Of a stretch of 64,000 nucleotides of DNA, positions 16,659 through 25,456 are shown one piece after another. The stretch is taken from contig NZ_JAFBCK010000001.1 in assembly GCF_016907695.1 (NCBI RefSeq), positions 4,011,001 through 4,075,000 on the forward strand, in the 5' to 3' direction. The DNA is from Actinokineospora baliensis. GTDB lineage: Bacteria; Actinomycetota; Actinomycetes; Mycobacteriales; Pseudonocardiaceae. The notes beneath the pieces are model-generated. The model did no database searches, had not been told where the DNA came from, and was given only the letters and a program-made list of their open reading frames with translations. The number at the start of each line of letters is the position of its first letter. The first letter of the stretch is position 1. Made by a program: the position numbers and the translations under genes.

Positions 16659-19430
16659 TCAGTCGCAGGGGAGGTCGGTCCTGGTGCGGACGCCGCATTT
16701 GCGGAGGGCGTTGGCGACGTGGTCCTCCACCGTGCGGACCGAGATGAACAGGGCCTCCGCGATCTCCTTGTTCGTACTACCCCGCGCCGCCATCCGCGCC
16801 ACCGCTGCTTCCCGGGGTGACAAGGCGTCCCCGTATCCCCTCCTGCCGCCTCGGTGGCGGGGGGTGATGCCGTGTTTGCGCAGGACCTGGGCGCAGCGGG
16901 CGGCGTCCCAGCGGGCGCCCAGGTCGGTGAAGCCCGCGACCACGTCCAGCATCGGCTGCTTGTCCCCGCCTGCCAGCCGCACTTCCGCGAACGCCTCCCG
17001 GGCCTGCAGCAGCGCGTACGGGCGCCCCATCGCCTCGTACTCGCCCTGGGCCGCGGCGAACAGGTCCGCCGCCTTGGCCCTGGTCGCGACATACCCGGCG
17101 GCTTGCAGCGCGGCGGCGCCCGCGGCGGGGGCGTCCCGGTCGAGGACGGCCTCGGCGAACTCGCGGTGCAGCGCGATCGCCCCGGTGCGGTCCCCGACGG
17201 CCACCATCGCCGCGCACGCGGGGGGCACGATCGCCGTCGCCCACACCCAGTTCCCGTGGCGGCGGACCACGGTCAGCGCGGGCCCCAGCAACGCCACCGC
17301 CTCGTCCGCGCGGCCACCGGAGAGCGCGATCCTGGCCCGGGCCGCCATCGCCGCGGTCAGCAGCGGGATGGTCAGCGGGGCGTTGTGGTCGGTGATCGCC
17401 CGCAGGTCCACCTCGGCGTCGGCCAGCGCCCCGGTGGCCAGCGCCAGTTCCGCCGACACCAGCCGCGCCTCGGTGTCGAGCATCGGCAGCCGGTGCGCCC
17501 CCGCGCCCGCCCGCACGTGCCCGACCCGCTCGGCCAGGTCCGTCCACCGACCGGCGGCGAAGTCCAGCCGCGACCGGGTCCCGGCGACCAGCCGGTTGGT
17601 GTAGAGGCTCGAGTCCTCGTCGACCAGGGTCGGGATCAGCGCGAGCAGTTCCCGCGCCCGCGCGTCGTGCCCCAGCCACACCGCCGCGTCGGCGCCGTTG
17701 CTGGCCCCGCGCAACAGGTGCAGCCGGGCCTCCGGTGTCGACCCGCGCGCCAGCGCCGCCCGCCACACCGCCCAGCCGTCCGGGTCCCCCGAGTACATCA
17801 GCACCGAGGCGTGGTTGACGTGCACCGCGGTGTGCACGGCGTGGTCGTCGAACGAGCCGAGCATGTCCAGCGCCCGCTTCGCCCAGGCCAGGTGCTCGGT
17901 GATCGTGCCGGAGGTGAACGACGGGATCGCCAGCGCCGCCATCGCCCTGGCCGCCAGGTCCGGTCGCGCGTCGAGTTCGCCGACGGCGGTGCGCAGTTGC
18001 TCGCGCCCCGCCCCCGCCTCCCCGGTCTGCGACACCAGCAGCATGCCCAGCCCGAACCGGATCTCGCCGCGCAGCCCCTCCGGCAGGTCGGGCACCGCGA
18101 GCACCGACCGCAGCGCCGCCACCGCCTCGTTGTGGCGCAGACCGGGTTGCGCTGCCCGGCTCAGCAGCGCCGCGACCCTGGCCCTGGTCGGGACATCGAT
18201 GCCGGACCCGGCCACCACATCGGCCAGCAGGTCCACCGCGGTGTCCCCGTCGCCCAAGGCGACCGCCCTGGTCGCGGCGGCCTCGGCGTGGCGGACCCAG
18301 TCGGCGACCAGCCCGGCGTGCTTGCAGTGCCTGGCCAACCTGGCGTGCGGCACCGGGTTGGCCTCGGCGAGCGCCGCCGCCGCGGCTCGGTGCGCGCGGC
18401 GCAGTTCGTCGGGGGCGAGCAGGTCGATCACCGCGCGGGTCGCCAGCGCGTGCCGGGTGGCCAGCAGCCCGGGCGCGCACTGCCGGAGCAGGCCGTGCGC
18501 GAGGGCACGGTCGATCGCCCCGGCCGCGGTGGGCCTGTCCAGCCCGGCGACCCGGCTCAGCAGGTGTTCGTCCACCGGCGCGGCCAGGGTGGCCGCGGCG
18601 GCGACCACGTCACGTACCGCGGCGGGCAGTGCCGCCAACCGTTCCGCGATCGACCCGCGCAGGGCCACCGGCGCGGTCAACCGGTCCAGCACCGACCGCG
18701 GCGCGTCGGCCAACCGGGGCGCGGGTTCGGCGGGCAGCGCCCGGCACACCTCCTCGACCACGAACGGCACGCCACCGGTCAACTCGTGTAGACGTGTGGC
18801 GAACTCGTCGGTGACCTTGGTCAGCCCGAGCAGCGCCGCGGCGAGCTCACCGACGTCGGCGACCCGCAGCGGGCGCACCGTCGTCTCCACCGCGCGCGCC
18901 CACCGGGGCAGGTACCCGGCCAGGTCGACCACCGGCCGCTCGGTGCGCACGTTCTCCGGCCGGTAGGTCACCAGCAGCTTCAACCTCGGCGGTAGCCCGC
19001 GGCACAGGAACCGCAGGAACTCGTAGGTCGTCTCGTCGGACCAGTGCAGGTCTTCCACGACGAGCACCGCCGGTCCCAGTTCGGCCAGACCCGCGCGAAC
19101 TCTGGGAAAAACGTCCACCCGGTCCACCCGACCCACCGGCGGGCTGAACACGTCCAGACCTTTCAGCGCGTCGAGCACCGGGCCAAGTGGGAACGGCTCG
19201 CGCAGCGGCGGGCACTCACCGACCAACCAGTGGTGCCCGAGCAGGTCGGGGTGTCCGCGCAACTCGTCGACCATGCGGCTCTTGCCGATCCCCGCCTCGC
19301 CCGCGACCAGCAGGAGCGCGGGCGCGGTCGCCGAGGACAGCCGGGCCAGCTCGCTCGCGCGGCCGACCAGCGGCGCGCGGTCGACCGGTGGTGATCTGTC
19401 CACAGTGGTTCCCAGAGGAGCCGTTTCCAT
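16659..19430 (-). CDS. Large ATP-binding LuxR-family (LAL) regulator
   Basis: 923 residues, ATG at 19430 with AAGGTG upstream. The N-terminus carries an AAA-type ATPase: PLVGRASELARL, Walker A GEAGIGKS, and Walker B-like LVVEDLHWSD. The middle is alpha-helical with TPR-like repeats. The C-terminal helix-turn-helix is LuxR type (SPREAAVARMAARGSTNKEI, then FISVRTVEDHVANALRKCGV). It differs in sequence from the LAL gene at 11998 and is not a recent copy. It is transcribed away from the dioxygenase gene at 19626 with a 195-base gap, so a shared control region is possible. Confidence 0.9.
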   Translation of the reverse strand: METAPLGTTVDRSPPVDRAPLVGRASELARLSSATAPALLLVAGEAGIGKSRMVDELRGHPDLLGHHWLVGECPPLREPFPLGPVLDALKGLDVFSPPVGRVDRVDVFPRVRAGLAELGPAVLVVEDLHWSDETTYEFLRFLCRGLPPRLKLLVTYRPENVRTERPVVDLAGYLPRWARAVETTVRPLRVADVGELAAALLGLTKVTDEFATRLHELTGGVPFVVEEVCRALPAEPAPRLADAPRSVLDRLTAPVALRGSIAERLAALPAAVRDVVAAAATLAAPVDEHLLSRVAGLDRPTAAGAIDRALAHGLLRQCAPGLLATRHALATRAVIDLLAPDELRRAHRAAAAALAEANPVPHARLARHCKHAGLVADWVRHAEAAATRAVALGDGDTAVDLLADVVAGSGIDVPTRARVAALLSRAAQPGLRHNEAVAALRSVLAVPDLPEGLRGEIRFGLGMLLVSQTGEAGAGREQLRTAVGELDARPDLAARAMAALAIPSFTSGTITEHLAWAKRALDMLGSFDDHAVHTAVHVNHASVLMYSGDPDGWAVWRAALARGSTPEARLHLLRGASNGADAAVWLGHDARARELLALIPTLVDEDSSLYTNRLVAGTRSRLDFAAGRWTDLAERVGHVRAGAGAHRLPMLDTEARLVSAELALATGALADAEVDLRAITDHNAPLTIPLLTAAMAARARIALSGGRADEAVALLGPALTVVRRHGNWVWATAIVPPACAAMVAVGDRTGAIALHREFAEAVLDRDAPAAGAAALQAAGYVATRAKAADLFAAAQGEYEAMGRPYALLQAREAFAEVRLAGGDKQPMLDVVAGFTDLGARWDAARCAQVLRKHGITPRHRGGRRGYGDALSPREAAVARMAARGSTNKEIAEALFISVRTVEDHVANALRKCGVRTRTDLPCD

Positions 19431-19625
19431 GCTGCACCTTTTGCCGGGGGCGAACGACTCGCGGAGCCCGGAGGCGTGCGTTCACCACGGATCCGCTCAC
19501 GGTAGCGCCTGAGTTAAGCCCGTATCACCACGGATTGCAACGGGTCTGTCACTGCAACAGCATCGTCTGTGCCAATCCGTGACGATCGCCAACCCGGTGG
19601 TCTCGTCGTAGGAGGTACTCCCGAA

Positions 19626-20288
19626 GTGACTGAACTCCCACCCCTGGAAGAAGCGGGCGAGGGCAACATCACCCGCAAGCGCCTGCTGCAGCTCGGTGCC
19701 CTCGTGGTTCCCGCCGCTGGGCTCATCGGCGCCACCGCCGCGGGCGGTTTCGCCGCGGCCAGCCCCGCCGACGTCCGCCCGGACGGCGCCGAGGCGCTCA
19801 ACCTGGCCTGCACCCCCGGCCAGCAGACCACCATCGCGCAGACCGAGGGCCCGTACTTCAAGCCGGGTTCCCCGCAGCGCACCAGCCTGATCCAGCCCGG
19901 CACCACCGGGACCAGGCTGACCGTGAGCGGCTACGTTTTCAGCCGCTCGTGCAGGCCGCTGGCCAACGCGCTGCTGGACTTCTGGCAGGCCGACAGCCGG
20001 GGCGCCTACGACAACTCCGGCTACACCTTCCGCGGCCACCAGTACACCGACGCCAACGGCAAGTACACCCTGACCACGATCGTGCCCGGCCTCTACCCCG
20101 GCCGCACCCGGCACATCCACGTCAAGGTGCAGAACCCCGGCGGTCGGATCCTCACCACGCAGACGTACTTCCCCGGTGAGCCGCGCAACAACACCGACAC
20201 CATCTACGACCCGCGGCTGCTGATGAACGTCCGCACGGTCGGTTCGGCGAAGGAAGCCACCTTCGACTTCGTGCTGAACGTGGCCTGA
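19626..20288 (+). CDS. Secreted intradiol ring-cleavage dioxygenase
   Basis: 220 residues from GTG 19626, chosen because GGAGGT lies 9 bases upstream; an earlier GTG at 19569 lacks one. The N-terminus TRKRLLQLGALVVPAAG resembles a twin-arginine export signal with Lys between the two Arg, followed by a hydrophobic stretch. The catalytic domain has TEGPYF, the GAYDNSGYTFRGHQYTD segment with candidate Tyr ligands, and GLYPGRTRHIHVKV with the two His iron ligands. Intradiol enzymes split catechol-type rings between the hydroxyls using ferric iron. The exported type in actinomycetes is thought to act on lignin-like or plant phenols; the substrate is unknown. No ring-degradation genes adjoin it. 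Confidence 0.87.
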   Translation: MTELPPLEEAGEGNITRKRLLQLGALVVPAAGLIGATAAGGFAAASPADVRPDGAEALNLACTPGQQTTIAQTEGPYFKPGSPQRTSLIQPGTTGTRLTVSGYVFSRSCRPLANALLDFWQADSRGAYDNSGYTFRGHQYTDANGKYTLTTIVPGLYPGRTRHIHVKVQNPGGRILTTQTYFPGEPRNNTDTIYDPRLLMNVRTVGSAKEATFDFVLNVA

Positions 20289-20599
20289 TGAACGACCACC
20301 GCGCTCCGGTGTGGACAGTCCGAGGGCTGTGCGCGCCAGGCGCGGCACCACGTCCGACGGCGTGACCCGCCGCCGGTCGACGCCACCCGACGCGGCGGAA
20401 AACCGAAGGCGGACCGTGCACCTACGCCTCGCGCCCCGCCACCGCCCGCGTCGGGCCCGGCGGCACGGCGGTACAGGTGTTGACGTCGGGCTCGCGGTCG
20501 CCCCCGAGCCGGACCGGCCGGGGAACGGCCACGGGGGTAGGGGCGCCGGGCACAGCAGGGCCCGGCGCCCCGTCTCTACGCCTGGAGAGAAAACCCAGC
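20289..20599. other. Intergenic region between dioxygenase and GntR genes
   Basis: 311 bases between convergent genes. Apart from the terminator at 20540-20571 I see no gene or motif. Confidence 0.5.
20540..20571. terminator. Bidirectional terminator
   Basis: GGGGCGCCGGGC pairs with GCCCGGCGCCCC across an 8-base loop and is followed by GTCTCT. It lies between the convergent dioxygenase and GntR genes, 28 bases past the GntR stop. Confidence 0.78.
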
Positions 20600-21403
20600 T
20601 CACCGCGACCAGTCGGCCCTGTGGTGTCCACTGTGGACGTCGAGCTGGTAGCCCTTGGCGGAAAACCGCGCCAGCACGCTGAACCGGTCGCCGCGCACCA
20701 CCGTGTGCCGCCACTCCACCGGGGTCCGCTCGGCAAGGCCGAGCCGGTCGATGGCCAGCGCCGCGGTGGTCTCCGGTGTCGCCAGCAACCGCCGCTCACC
20801 CGGGGTCGGCAGCACCGCGCGGATGCGCTCCTGCCCGCCGGTGAGCCGGATCCCGCACCGGCTGTCGAGTTCGCGGTACAGCGAGGTCTCGGCGAAGTCC
20901 GCCTCGCGCAGCGCCGCGGTCAGCGCGTACGGCAGCCACACCCGGTCCACCGCCAGCGGTGCCCCGCCCGCGAACCGCACCCGCTCCAGGTACAGCAGCG
21001 GCGTCGACTCCTCCAGCCCCAGCTTGCTGGCCACCACCCCGTCGGCGCGCACGTCGAGCGTGCGGACCTGGCTGTAGGCGCTCATCCCGCTGTCGCGCAC
21101 CGACGCGAACAGGCTGTAGAGCGCCCCGAGCGGCTGGGTGATCTCGGTCTGCCTGCCCAACCTCGGCGGGTGCCCGCGCCCGGCGACCACGGTGCCGTCG
21201 GCGCGCAGCCTGCGCAGCGCCTCGCGCACCGTGTTGCGGCTGACCGCGTACTCCGCGGCCAGCGCCAACTCGCCGGGGAAGGCGTGCTCGAACTCGCCGC
21301 CCTCGACCCGGCGCAGCAGGTCGGCGTGCAGTTGCGCCCACAGCGGGGTGGACAGCGTGCGGTCGAGCCGGGTCGCACCGGGGCGGTCGACGGCCGGGAT
21401 CAC
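20600..21403 (-). CDS. GntR-family (HutC subfamily) transcription regulator
   Basis: 267 residues, GTG start at 21403. The N-terminal winged helix is clear (ALAAEYAVSRNTVREALRRL, about residues 45-70) and is followed by a UTRA ligand-binding domain (TPLLYLERVRFAGGAPLAV, YRELDSRCGIRLTGG), the HutC architecture that binds small effectors such as sugars phosphates or amino acids. DasR belongs to the same subfamily, but this protein has no feature tying it to chitin control and is 15 kb from the dre site. It lies 132 bases downstream of the epimerase gene on the same strand and might be co-transcribed. Confidence 0.87.
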   Translation of the reverse strand: MIPAVDRPGATRLDRTLSTPLWAQLHADLLRRVEGGEFEHAFPGELALAAEYAVSRNTVREALRRLRADGTVVAGRGHPPRLGRQTEITQPLGALYSLFASVRDSGMSAYSQVRTLDVRADGVVASKLGLEESTPLLYLERVRFAGGAPLAVDRVWLPYALTAALREADFAETSLYRELDSRCGIRLTGGQERIRAVLPTPGERRLLATPETTAALAIDRLGLAERTPVEWRHTVVRGDRFSVLARFSAKGYQLDVHSGHHRADWSR

Positions 21404-21535
21404 CCCCGCTCACCCCCTCGAGTCCGCGCGGATCGGTCCCGGTCGAACCTAGCAGGTGGGTGCGGGCGGCCGGTGGCACAACCGCCGATCCCGCCCCTCG
21501 AGACCCCGGACCGTCCACACAGGAGCGAGCGCGGG

Positions 21536-22513
21536 TCAGCCGACCATCTCGTGGCCGCGCACGGCCTCGCGCTGGCGGGGCAGCGCGGTGTTGTCGAGGT
21601 ACCACTCGTAGGTGGCCGCGATGCCCGCCCGCAGCCGGGTCCTGGGCTCCCAGCCCAGGCCGGTCATGGTGCGGATGTCGAGCACCCGGCGCGGCGCCCC
21701 GTCCGGGGCGGCGGGGTCGAACTCGATCGCGCCGGTGTAGCCGATGGTCTCCGCCAGCATCTTCGCCAGGTCCGCGGTGCTGATGTCGCGGCCGGTGCCG
21801 ATGTTGACCGGGGTCGGGTCGTCGTACTGCTCCAGCAGCGCCACGCACGCCTCGGCGAGGTCGTCGACGTGCAGGAACTCCCGGCGCGGGGTGCCGCTGC
21901 CCGGCACGGTCACCGACGGCGCCCCGATCTGGGCGGCCTCGTGGACCGCGCGCATGAGCCCGGCGAGCCCGTGCGGGGCGTGGAAGTCGTCGCCGGGCCC
22001 GTAGAGGTTGGTCGGCAACGCGCTGATCCACGCCAGCCCGTCCTGCTCGCGCACCGCCCGCACCTGCGCCAGCCCGGCGATCTTGGCGATGGCGTAGAAC
22101 TCGGTCGCGGGTTCCAGCGGGCCGCTCATCAGCGAGGACTCCCGGATCGGCTGCCGGGATTCCCTGGGGTACAGGCACGCCGAGGCCAGGAACAGCAGCC
22201 TGGGCACCGCGACCACGCGGGCCGCGTCGAGCACCGAGGTCTGGATGCGCAGGTTGTCCGACAGCACGTCGGCAGGCCCGCCCGCCCCGCCGCGGCCGCC
22301 GCGCTCGGCCGCCAGCACGACCACGTCCGGGCGGTGCTCGGCCAGCCAGGCGCCCGCCGCCGCCCGGTCCCGCAGGTCCACTTCGGACGACGTGGCCAGC
22401 ACCAGGTTCTCGTGGCCAGCCGCGCGCAACCGCCTGCACAGCGCCGACCCGGCCAGGCCGCGGTGGCCCGCGACGAGGATCCGGCTCGCCGGGGTGAGCT
22501 GCGGAGCACGCAT
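21536..22513 (-). CDS. fcl: GDP-L-fucose synthase-like NAD-dependent epimerase/reductase
   Basis: 325 residues; ATG at 22513 chosen because GGAGGGA precedes it, longer frames being unconserved. It is an extended short-chain dehydrogenase: Rossmann motif VAGHRGLAGSA at about residues 14-24, LASACLYP, the YAIAK catalytic Tyr/Lys, and NLYGPGDDF, all typical of GDP-fucose synthase. Such enzymes convert GDP-4-keto-6-deoxymannose to GDP-fucose by epimerisation and reduction. The partner dehydratase Gmd is not in the window, so another deoxysugar is possible. A perfect palindrome lies about 50 bases upstream. Confidence 0.83.
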   Translation of the reverse strand: MRAPQLTPASRILVAGHRGLAGSALCRRLRAAGHENLVLATSSEVDLRDRAAAGAWLAEHRPDVVVLAAERGGRGGAGGPADVLSDNLRIQTSVLDAARVVAVPRLLFLASACLYPRESRQPIRESSLMSGPLEPATEFYAIAKIAGLAQVRAVREQDGLAWISALPTNLYGPGDDFHAPHGLAGLMRAVHEAAQIGAPSVTVPGSGTPRREFLHVDDLAEACVALLEQYDDPTPVNIGTGRDISTADLAKMLAETIGYTGAIEFDPAAPDGAPRRVLDIRTMTGLGWEPRTRLRAGIAATYEWYLDNTALPRQREAVRGHEMVG

Positions 22514-22924
22514 GGGCAGTCCCTCCGTCCTGTGGCCTGCCGGTCCCCGGGGTCCGCCTGTCCCGGTGATCACCGGCGGTCCCGGCCAGGATGGCATCCA
22601 CCAGCCCGCCGCGCCGCTGCCCGCCCCGGCGCGGGTGGCCGGTGGCGGGCCGGGGCTCGCCCGGTAGACCACAGCCAGTGGCATATGGCCGGGTTTGGGC
22701 CCTCTGGCATCACCCATCACGTGGGGATGCGACGCCGTGGTGATCACGCGCTGTCGGTCTCGACCCGGTGCCGTGCGGGCGTTACCCCTCGATCGGGGTC
22801 ATATTCGAGTGGGGTTTCGCACCGGCATCTGACCCGCCGCGTCGTCGTCGCACCCGCGGTCTGTGCCAACCTGGATCGCGAGCCCCGCGCCCGGCGCGGG
22901 TGGGAGCACCCGGGAAGGGGCGGC
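22514..22924. other. Intergenic region between divergent epimerase and surE genes
   Basis: 411 bases without a supported gene. It contains the palindrome at 22563-22576 and a lower-GC stretch around 22660-22830 suited to promoters in both directions. AGGGG before 22925 is the surE ribosome site. Confidence 0.5.
22563..22576. promoter_or_regulatory. Perfect 14-base palindrome upstream of the epimerase gene
   Basis: CCGGTGATCACCGG, perfectly symmetric, 50 bases before the epimerase start on the minus strand. It could be an operator; the regulator is unknown, the GntR protein encoded downstream being one candidate. Confidence 0.35.
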
Positions 22925-23695
22925 ATGGCCGAGACAGCCCTGGTCACCAACGACGACGGCATCGACTCACCGGGGCTGCACGCCCTGGCGCGGGCCGCCG
23001 TGCGCGCGGGCCTGGCGGTCACCGTCGCCGCCCCGGCGGCCGAGGCCAGCGGCACCGGCGCCGGTCTGACCGCCACCGAGGACCACCGCCACCTGGTCGT
23101 CGAGCCGAGGGACCTGCCCGGCGTGCCCACCCCCGCCCTCGCCGTCTCGGCCCACCCGGGCCTGATCGCCCTGGTCGGCTGCAACGGCGGCTTCGGCCCC
23201 AGCCCCGACCTGGTCATCTCCGGCATCAACCGCGGCGCCAACACCGGCCGCTCCGTCCTGCACTCGGGCACCGTCGGCGCCGCCCTCACCGCGGCCGTCG
23301 TCGGTATCAGCGCCCTGGCCTTCTCCCTCGACATCCCCCTCGACGAGTCGGCGGCGGCGCACTGGGAGACCGTGGAAGCGGTGTTCCCCGAAGTCCTGGC
23401 CGCCCTCCGAGACTTCCCCCCAGGCACAGTCCTCAACGTCAACGTCCCCAACGTGCCCCCCGACCAGCTCAAACCGATCCGGTGGGCCCGCCTGGCCGAG
23501 TTCGGCTGGGTCACCAACGCCGTCCACCGCCTCGAAGACGGCCGAGTGGAACTGACCACGGTGAAGGTCGAGGAGAAACCCGCCGAAGGTACCGACGGAG
23601 CCCTCCTCACCGCAGGCCACGTCACGGTGACAGCCCTGAGTTCAGTCTCCGAAGACCCCACCGTCCACGGCCACCCCACCTACTGGTCCAGCTGA
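22925..23695 (+). CDS. surE: 5'/3'-nucleotidase SurE
   Basis: 256 residues, matching the family length. The metal-binding start VTNDDGIDSPGL is present, followed by VAAPAAEASGTGAGLT, the SGINRGANTGRSVLHSGTVG core, and GTVLNVNVPN, all SurE signatures. It removes phosphate from nucleoside monophosphates, and in some bacteria cleaves short polyphosphate, in the cytoplasm. ATG 22925 follows an AGGGG site. The 3' end is convergent with the STAS gene, 19 bases away. The last third shows rising C-rich codon use. Confidence 0.92.
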   Translation: MAETALVTNDDGIDSPGLHALARAAVRAGLAVTVAAPAAEASGTGAGLTATEDHRHLVVEPRDLPGVPTPALAVSAHPGLIALVGCNGGFGPSPDLVISGINRGANTGRSVLHSGTVGAALTAAVVGISALAFSLDIPLDESAAAHWETVEAVFPEVLAALRDFPPGTVLNVNVPNVPPDQLKPIRWARLAEFGWVTNAVHRLEDGRVELTTVKVEEKPAEGTDGALLTAGHVTVTALSSVSEDPTVHGHPTYWSS

Positions 23696-23714
23696 CGACT
23701 TCCCGCAGTTGACC

Positions 23715-24086
23715 TCAGCGGCGCCGCTGCTGCGGGATCCGCACGCTGGCCGCCGCCAAGGCGTCCGCGACGGTCGCGTAGGGGGCTATCTCGCCCAGTA
23801 GCCGGGTTACTTCCATTGCCCTCAGCACCGGCGCGGCGCAGCAGGCGACGGCCACCTCACCGCCAGCGGTGCGGGCTTGGTGCTGGGCCTGGGTCAGCAT
23901 GGCCAGGCCGCACGCGCCGACGAAACCGACGTGGGTCAGGTCGACCACCAGCAGGCGGGGTCGGCGGGCGAGGCGGACGGTGAGGGCGGCGGCGATGGTG
24001 GGGCGGGTCGCGAGGTCGATGTCGCCGCGGAGGCGCAGGACGGGGATGTCGCGGGCGGTCATCCGGTCGTGGCTGATCGAGATCAT
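23715..24086 (-). CDS. STAS-domain protein (anti-sigma antagonist type)
   Basis: 123 residues; start 24086 chosen over 24176 because the domain begins here and the extension is not conserved. The single STAS domain has LRLRGDIDLATRP and LVVDLTHVGFVGACGLAML. In anti-anti-sigma factors the last segment normally carries a phosphorylatable Ser (DSSGL or GSAGL); here it is GACGL, so the acceptor is Ala or Cys. It may act without kinase control or be a diverged scaffold. No anti-sigma kinase is adjacent, as is frequent in actinomycetes. Confidence 0.8.
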   Translation of the reverse strand: MISISHDRMTARDIPVLRLRGDIDLATRPTIAAALTVRLARRPRLLVVDLTHVGFVGACGLAMLTQAQHQARTAGGEVAVACCAAPVLRAMEVTRLLGEIAPYATVADALAAASVRIPQQRRR

Positions 24087-24213
24087 GTGTGGCGCTCCCT
24101 GTGTCGGGGCGGCCACGAGGAAAATGAAGTCCGAGTTCGCGTTGCTACCCGAAGCGCATCTCCGACGCAGCGTCACCTTGCGGTCGGGTCACCACCCACG
24201 CTACGCCCCGGGT

Positions 24214-25182
24214 CTACAGCCAGCCCCGGCGCGCGGCGAGCAGGCCCGCTTGGAACCGCGTGTCGGCGCCCAGCGTGGTCATCATCTCGCCGATGCGGCG
24301 GACCACCGTGCGCTGGGCGACCCCCAGTGCCCTGGCGATCGCCTGGTCCTTGAGCCCGGCGGCCATCAGCGAGAGCACCTGCCGGTCGCGTTCGGAGAGG
24401 GTGGCGGCACGTTCGGCGCTGCCACCGAGGACGGGCGCGGCTTGGTCCCAGAGCGCCTCGAAGCACACCACCAGGCCCTCGACCAGGGGCGCGGCGTGCA
24501 CGAGCAGCCGGGTCCTGGTTTCGGCGGAGGCGAACGAGACCGGCATCAGCGCCACCCGGCGGTCGACGATCATCATCTTCATCGGGGCCGAGGCGAGGGT
24601 CCTGGCCTGCTCGCCCGCCTCGATGCAGGCCATCATCTGCTCGTAGTGGCCGGGCAGCGCCAGCGCCGGACCGTGGTAGAGCGACCGGTACCGCACCCCC
24701 CGGCTCAGGGAGACCAGCTCCTGGTCGTTCTGCACCGGTGTGCCGTGCAGGTACGGCGGCGCGTCGATGATCAGCACCTCTTCGCGGGCGCCGAGCTGCA
24801 GCTGGGCCAGCCGGTGCTGGATCGCGTCGTTGCCCTCCAGGATCTCCACCAGGCTCGACTCGGCGGAGGTGGGCGTCTCGCGCAGCCGCAGCGCCAGTTC
24901 GCGGGCGGCGGCGCGCAGCCCCTCGAGTTCCTGCTGCCTGCGCGACACCAGCGCCTCGATCGAGACCTCCGGCGGCGCCACCACGTACCGCATGGGCCGC
25001 GCGAGCAGGGTGGACACCAGCCCGGCCGCGGTGAGGTTGCGCAGTGCGCGGCGGACCGCGGGCAGCGGCAGCTCGGCCGAGTCGGCGATGTCCTGGGCGG
25101 TGCCGCGCGGCGTGGTGGCCAGCGCGAGGTACACGGCGTTGTCCGTCTCGCTGAGGCCGACCGGCCCTAACAGGTGCGCCAT
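24214..25182 (-). CDS. Regulator with TrmB-like N-terminal and LuxR-like C-terminal HTH
   Basis: 322 residues, ATG at 25182. Residues about 10-60 form a TrmB/winged-helix module (DNAVYLALATTPRGTAQDIA, then PAVRRALRNLTAAGLV). A coiled-coil (VSRRQQELEGLRAAAREL) and a phospholipase-D-like regulator domain follow (MKMMIVDRRVALMPV). The C-terminus has a LuxR-type helix-turn-helix (LSERDRQVLSLMAAGLKDQ, then RALGVAQRTVVRRI). Proteins of this build are common, mostly unstudied actinomycete regulators, often next to secreted-product or lanthipeptide genes. No target is evident here. Confidence 0.8.
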   Translation of the reverse strand: MAHLLGPVGLSETDNAVYLALATTPRGTAQDIADSAELPLPAVRRALRNLTAAGLVSTLLARPMRYVVAPPEVSIEALVSRRQQELEGLRAAARELALRLRETPTSAESSLVEILEGNDAIQHRLAQLQLGAREEVLIIDAPPYLHGTPVQNDQELVSLSRGVRYRSLYHGPALALPGHYEQMMACIEAGEQARTLASAPMKMMIVDRRVALMPVSFASAETRTRLLVHAAPLVEGLVVCFEALWDQAAPVLGGSAERAATLSERDRQVLSLMAAGLKDQAIARALGVAQRTVVRRIGEMMTTLGADTRFQAGLLAARRGWL

Positions 25183-25418
25183 GGCGGAACTCTAGTCGCG
25201 CGCGCCGCGCCATCACAGCCCCTCGTGGTGGGTCCTGTGAAAATCCACCGGTGTCCTGATCACGCCGTTGTCCTGTTGCGCCCTCGTTCCCCGGCGGCGC
25301 GCGGGGCAGGCTGGGTGAGCGCGATCAACCTCCTCGAAATTCCTGCTGAAAGGCCCGCCATGTCCCACGCGATCCGACGCACCCGCCGCCCTGCGCGGGC
25401 TTTCGCGTCAGCGTGATC

Positions 25419-25456
25419 CTGAGCTGGGCCACCCACGCCCGGGTGGTCCAGCTCAG
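25419..25456 (-). terminator. Terminator of the first PucR-type gene
   Basis: Sixteen-base-pair stem (CTGAGCTGGGCCACCC with its complement, one G-T wobble) and a 6-base loop, overlapping the stop codon of the minus-strand gene. Confidence 0.82.

Noticed and set aside
20600..21403. GntR gene considered as dasR
   Set aside because: Same subfamily but no chitin or PTS genes adjoin, and the sequence gives no specific support.
20477..22924. Long plus-strand frame leading into SurE
   Set aside because: It is antisense to the GntR and epimerase genes, has no domain before residue 817, and SurE has its own ATG and ribosome site at 22925.
25360..25416. 18-residue peptide MSHAIRRTRRPARAFASA ending in FASA, reminiscent of an FxSxx-COOH precursor
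   Set aside because: The tail is one residue short of the FxSxx pattern, no radical-SAM maturase is nearby, and the SEFIR/NB-ARC genes are 22 kb away.
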